Positions 31,923 through 34,330 of a DNA stretch of 34,330 bases are shown here, in pieces (positions within the stretch are counted from its first letter, which is position 1; every line of letters starts with the position of its first letter). Origin of the DNA: Solirubrobacterales bacterium (GTDB lineage: Bacteria; Actinomycetota; Thermoleophilia; Solirubrobacterales; Solirubrobacteraceae). The notes beneath the pieces are model-generated. The model did no database searches and was not told the DNA's origin. It worked only from the letters and a program-made list of their open reading frames with translations. Location of the stretch: NCBI GenBank assembly GCA_003132505.1, contig PKXY01000023.1:25141-59470 (forward strand). The letters are read 5' to 3'. The translations under genes were made by a program, and so were the position numbers.

Positions 31923-32380
31923 GTACACCCAGCGCCGCTGAGGTCAACCCCGACTCTGACAAAACCGCCTTGGGCAAGGTGTTCGGCTGGCTCGCGGCGG
32001 TGCTGTTCATCGCCGTCGTCGTGCAGGTCGGACTCGCCGGCTACGGCGCCTTCCACGCGGTCCATGCCGCGGATCACAGCTCGATCTCGAAGAAGACGAT
32101 CGAAAACGCGTTCAACGCGCACGTCGCGCTCGGCTACATCATCGTGCTCGTCATGCTCGTCCTGTTCCTCGTCGCGCTCGCCGGACGCCTCGGCAAGCGC
32201 AACATCAAGTTGTCGGGCGCCATCGTCGTGCTGGGGATCGTGCAAGCGATCATCGGGATTGCGTCCGAGTCGACCCCCGCCATTGGGCCGCTGCACACGA
32301 TCAACGCCCTGGGGATCTTCACGACGACCGGGCTGCTCGCACACCGCACGATGGCAAGGAGGCGTCGGACCGTGTCATGA
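31919..32380 (+). CDS. Small four-helix membrane protein
   Basis: 153 residues with four hydrophobic helices (about 22-48, 70-92, 100-118, 122-142) and a basic C-terminus (RRRRTVS). Histidines occur at or near helix ends (FHAVHAADH, NAHVALGY, GPLHTINAL), a pattern seen in small haem-binding or DUF6220-like membrane proteins. Haem binding is inference. It starts in the ATGA overlap with array copy 8 and has GGGAGG about 11 bases upstream, the only clear ribosome site at any junction in the array. It is presumably co-transcribed with the array. Function is unknown. Confidence 0.75.
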   Translation: MSTPSAAEVNPDSDKTALGKVFGWLAAVLFIAVVVQVGLAGYGAFHAVHAADHSSISKKTIENAFNAHVALGYIIVLVMLVLFLVALAGRLGKRNIKLSGAIVVLGIVQAIIGIASESTPAIGPLHTINALGIFTTTGLLAHRTMARRRRTVS

Positions 32381-32420
32381 AGCTCGGTCCGGGCGACCCG
32401 AAATATCGAACGACAATCGC

Positions 32421-32450
32421 TTGACAGTCGATGTATTGCGATATATCGTG
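32421..32450 (+). promoter_or_regulatory. padR promoter with palindromic operator
   Basis: TTGACA (32421-32426) is followed by the perfect palindrome CGATATATCG (32439-32448), which contains the likely -10 (TATATC or TATCGT). A related half, AATATCGAA (32402-32410), lies upstream. The position over the -10 fits autorepression by the PadR protein, by inference. Confidence 0.55.
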
Positions 32451-32486
32451 ATGTGAATGAGTTATTCACAACACGAGGAGTACAAG

Positions 32487-33146
32487 ATGACTGCAAGTCA
32501 TGCAGCCGGCGGCCGCTGTGGCCACCGGCACGAAGGTGGAATGCCGTCCGAGCGGTTCGCCGCGCTCGCTCAGATGCTGATGATGCGCGGACCGGGAGGA
32601 CCCGGACACCGCGGACCCTACGGAGAAGGTGGATTCGGGTTTGGTGGTCCGCGCGGCTTTGGTGGAGGACCCGGCGGGTTCCGCGGCCGTGGCGGCAAAG
32701 CCCGTCGCGGTGACATCCGCACCGCAGCACTGCTGCTGCTGGCCGAGGAGCCGCGCAACGGCTACGCGATCATGCAAGAGATCGAGCAACGCAGCAACGG
32801 GGTCTGGGCCCCGAGCCCGGGCTCGGTCTATCCCGCGCTCTCACAACTCGAGGACGAGGGCCTGATCCGCTCCGAGGAGCAGGATGGTCGCAAGCAGTTC
32901 GCACTCACCGACGCCGGGCGCGAGCACCTGGCGGCGCGCCCCGCAGACGCGCCTGCGCCATGGGATACGCTCCAGGGCGGCGTATCAAATGAAGTGCGTG
33001 AGCTCTTTCACGTGTTTCGCCAGATAGCAGTCGCCGCCTCGCAGCTCGCGCAGACCGCGAGTGAATCCCAGCTAGCGGAGGCAAAGAAGGTGCTCAGCGA
33101 CGCACGCCGTGCCATCTACCGGATCCTCGGCGAAGGTGACGAGTGA
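32487..33146 (+). CDS. PadR-family transcriptional regulator
   Basis: 219 residues. A Gly/Arg/Phe-rich, low-complexity N-terminus (about 35-75, with GFGGPRGFGG and RGRGGKARRGD) precedes the PadR winged helix (about 76-150). The helix contains AALLLLAEEPRNGYAIMQEI and the signature PSPGSVYPALSQLEDEGLI, followed by GRKQFALTDAGREHL. A C-terminal helical segment (about 165-215) is the usual dimerisation part. ATG 32487 is preferred over ATG 32457 because GAGGAG sits six bases upstream. The stop overlaps the ABC ATPase GTG, so it probably represses its own operon and is released by compounds the exporter removes, as known for LmrR-like PadR proteins. Confidence 0.92.
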   Translation: MTASHAAGGRCGHRHEGGMPSERFAALAQMLMMRGPGGPGHRGPYGEGGFGFGGPRGFGGGPGGFRGRGGKARRGDIRTAALLLLAEEPRNGYAIMQEIEQRSNGVWAPSPGSVYPALSQLEDEGLIRSEEQDGRKQFALTDAGREHLAARPADAPAPWDTLQGGVSNEVRELFHVFRQIAVAASQLAQTASESQLAEAKKVLSDARRAIYRILGEGDE

Positions 33147-34180
33147 GCGCTGCGACGAGCGCCAACGGGGCGGCCGCAACGGCCGCCCCGGAGCCGTCTG
33201 ACAGCGCGACCGTTGTCGTGCGCGGCCTTGAGAAGCACTACGGTGAGATCGAGGCCGTGCGCGGCATCGACTTTGACGTCGAGCAGGGCGAGACCTTCGG
33301 CTTCCTCGGTCCCAACGGGGCGGGCAAGTCGACGACGATCTCGATGCTCTGCACGCTGATCCTGCCGACCGGTGGCTACGCGCGCGTCGCCGGCCACGAC
33401 GTCGCTAGCGACCGCGACGCGGTCCGCCGCAACATCGGTCTCGTCTTCCAGGACACGACACTCGACGGCTACCTGAGCGCGGAGCAGAACATGCGCCTGC
33501 ACGCCGAGCTATATGGCGTGCCCCGCGAGCTCGTCAGGCCCCGGATGCAGCAGGTGATGGAGATGGTCGGCCTCTGGGAGCGGCGTAAGAGCGCGGTCAA
33601 CACCTTCTCCGGCGGGATGAAGCGGCGCCTCGAGATCGCACGCGGACTGATGCACTCCCCGCGCGTCCTGTTCCTCGACGAGCCGACGGTGGGGCTCGAC
33701 CCCCAGACACGGGCCTCGATCTGGACCTACATCCGCGAGCTGAAGGTCGCCGAGGACATAACGATCTTCCTCACGACCCACTACATGGACGAGGCCGAGA
33801 ACTGCGACCGAATCGCGATCATGGACAAGGGCAAGATCATCGTGCTCGACACGCCGGAGGCGCTGAAGTCGGCGGTCGGCAAGGACCGCGTCCAGATCCA
33901 GACCGACGACGACGATGCGGCGATCGCGGCGCTCGCCGAGCACTTCGACATCAAGGCCCAGATCGCCGAGGGGGCCGTGACCTTCGGCGTGCCCGGTGGC
34001 GAGCAGTTCGTGCCCCGCCTGTTCGCCGAGCTCGGCGTCCCGATCCGCTCGGTCAGCGTGTCGCGTCCCTCGCTCGACGACGTCTTCATGCTGCACACCG
34101 GCTCGACGATCCGCGACGCCGAAGAAGACGCGGCAACCAACCAGATGCGCACGATGGCGCGCGCGTTCGGACGGAGATAG
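33143..34180 (+). CDS. DrrA-type ABC transporter ATPase
   Basis: 345-residue ATP-binding subunit of a drug-type ABC-2 exporter. Walker A GPNGAGKST is at about 56-64, the Q-loop at VFQDTTLDGYLS (101-112) and the signature FSGGMKRRLEIARGL at 155-169. Walker B RVLFLDEPTVGLDP is at 174-187, and the switch His is in TTHYMDEAE (211-219). The C-terminal ~100 residues, ending with the SVSRPSLDDVFMLHTG segment, match the DrrA/CcmA-like extension. GTG 33143 overlaps the padR stop (GTGA). A disordered Ala-rich head of about 20 residues precedes the domain. The permease follows three bases later. Substrate unknown. Confidence 0.95.
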   Translation: MSAATSANGAAATAAPEPSDSATVVVRGLEKHYGEIEAVRGIDFDVEQGETFGFLGPNGAGKSTTISMLCTLILPTGGYARVAGHDVASDRDAVRRNIGLVFQDTTLDGYLSAEQNMRLHAELYGVPRELVRPRMQQVMEMVGLWERRKSAVNTFSGGMKRRLEIARGLMHSPRVLFLDEPTVGLDPQTRASIWTYIRELKVAEDITIFLTTHYMDEAENCDRIAIMDKGKIIVLDTPEALKSAVGKDRVQIQTDDDDAAIAALAEHFDIKAQIAEGAVTFGVPGGEQFVPRLFAELGVPIRSVSVSRPSLDDVFMLHTGSTIRDAEEDAATNQMRTMARAFGRR

Positions 34181-34183
34181 CCA

Positions 34184-34330
34184 ATGGCCAGTACCACGGC
34201 CCCAAGCGGCCGCGCCACCCCTCCCCCGTCGCTGACGCACCAGATCGCGGCGGTGCGGGTGCCGAGGAGCAGCATCCGCAGCGAGCTGCGCGCGGTCAAG
34301 ATCGTCTGGCAGCGCGAGCTGATCCGCTTC
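34184..34330 (+). CDS. ABC-2 type permease, 3' truncated
   Basis: First 49 codons only. A polar, Pro/Thr-rich cytoplasmic head (MASTTAPSGRATPPPS) is followed by the amphipathic segment VKIVWQRELIRF, which is typical of DrrB-like ABC-2 permeases just before their first membrane helix. ATG 34184 follows the ATPase stop by three bases, with GGAG eight bases upstream. The rest lies beyond the window. Confidence 0.8.
   Translation, partial: MASTTAPSGRATPPPSLTHQIAAVRVPRSSIRSELRAVKIVWQRELIRF

Noticed and set aside
1..34330. tRNA, rRNA, CRISPR or riboswitch
   Set aside because: Reading both strands I saw no cloverleaf, rRNA-like block, regularly spaced repeat or known riboswitch consensus; the only regular repeats are coding.

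Overview
GC-rich window with very dense, overlapping genes, from what looks like an actinobacterium. The clues are an F420 biosynthesis cluster, a SigE-family ECF sigma factor, a BTAD-domain regulator, a Fur-catalase pair, a PadR/DrrA-type ABC pair and ethylmalonyl-CoA pathway enzymes. A deep-branching lineage such as Thermoleophilia/Solirubrobacterales is my best guess, but this is inference from gene content. I see no tRNA, rRNA, CRISPR array or transposase. The longest gap between genes is about 165 bases (10471-10635), so no stretch over 300 bases lacks a gene.

Layout: 1-2063, F420 genes cofD (5' cut off), cofC, cofE. 2115-4063 (minus), a Fur-type peroxide/metal regulator overlapping katA. 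4130-4805, two small conserved proteins. 4836-7173 (minus), an MntR-like regulator, an atypical NRAMP transporter and an 85-residue membrane protein, all overlapping. 7254-9843, ygfZ, crotonyl-CoA carboxylase/reductase and a small coupled barrel-like protein. 9859-12116, a secreted protein, an ECF sigma factor and its probable membrane anti-sigma factor. 12129-13267 (minus), a metallo-beta-lactamase-fold hydrolase overlapping clpS. 13297-16253, ethylmalonyl-CoA mutase and its MeaB chaperone. 16241-19287 (minus), a partner-switching module: GAF-PP2C-kinase fusion, two STAS proteins and an unrecognised protein. 19379-22051, a large BTAD/AAA/TPR regulator. 22108-32380, eight tandem paralogous polytopic membrane proteins plus a small four-helix membrane protein. 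32487-34330, a PadR regulator and a DrrAB-type exporter (permease cut off at the right end).

How the genes work together: ccr, ecm and meaB supply two steps and a repair factor of the ethylmalonyl-CoA pathway. The metal and peroxide genes form two self-regulated stress units. Two envelope-signalling systems flank the centre: ECF/anti-sigma and PP2C/kinase/STAS.

The most unusual part is 22108-31922. Eight paralogs of about 391-421 residues are joined stop-to-start by 1-4 nt overlaps. Each carries the sensor-like membrane region and cytoplasmic tail that, from memory, precede output domains in actinobacterial sensor kinases, but none has an output domain. The 3' ends of adjacent copies are nearly identical while the 5' parts have diverged. 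A large ATPase regulator lies immediately upstream and a partner-switching operon lies divergent from that. This array is the best candidate here for an undescribed system. A second candidate is the NRAMP-like transporter, in which both canonical metal-site motifs are replaced.
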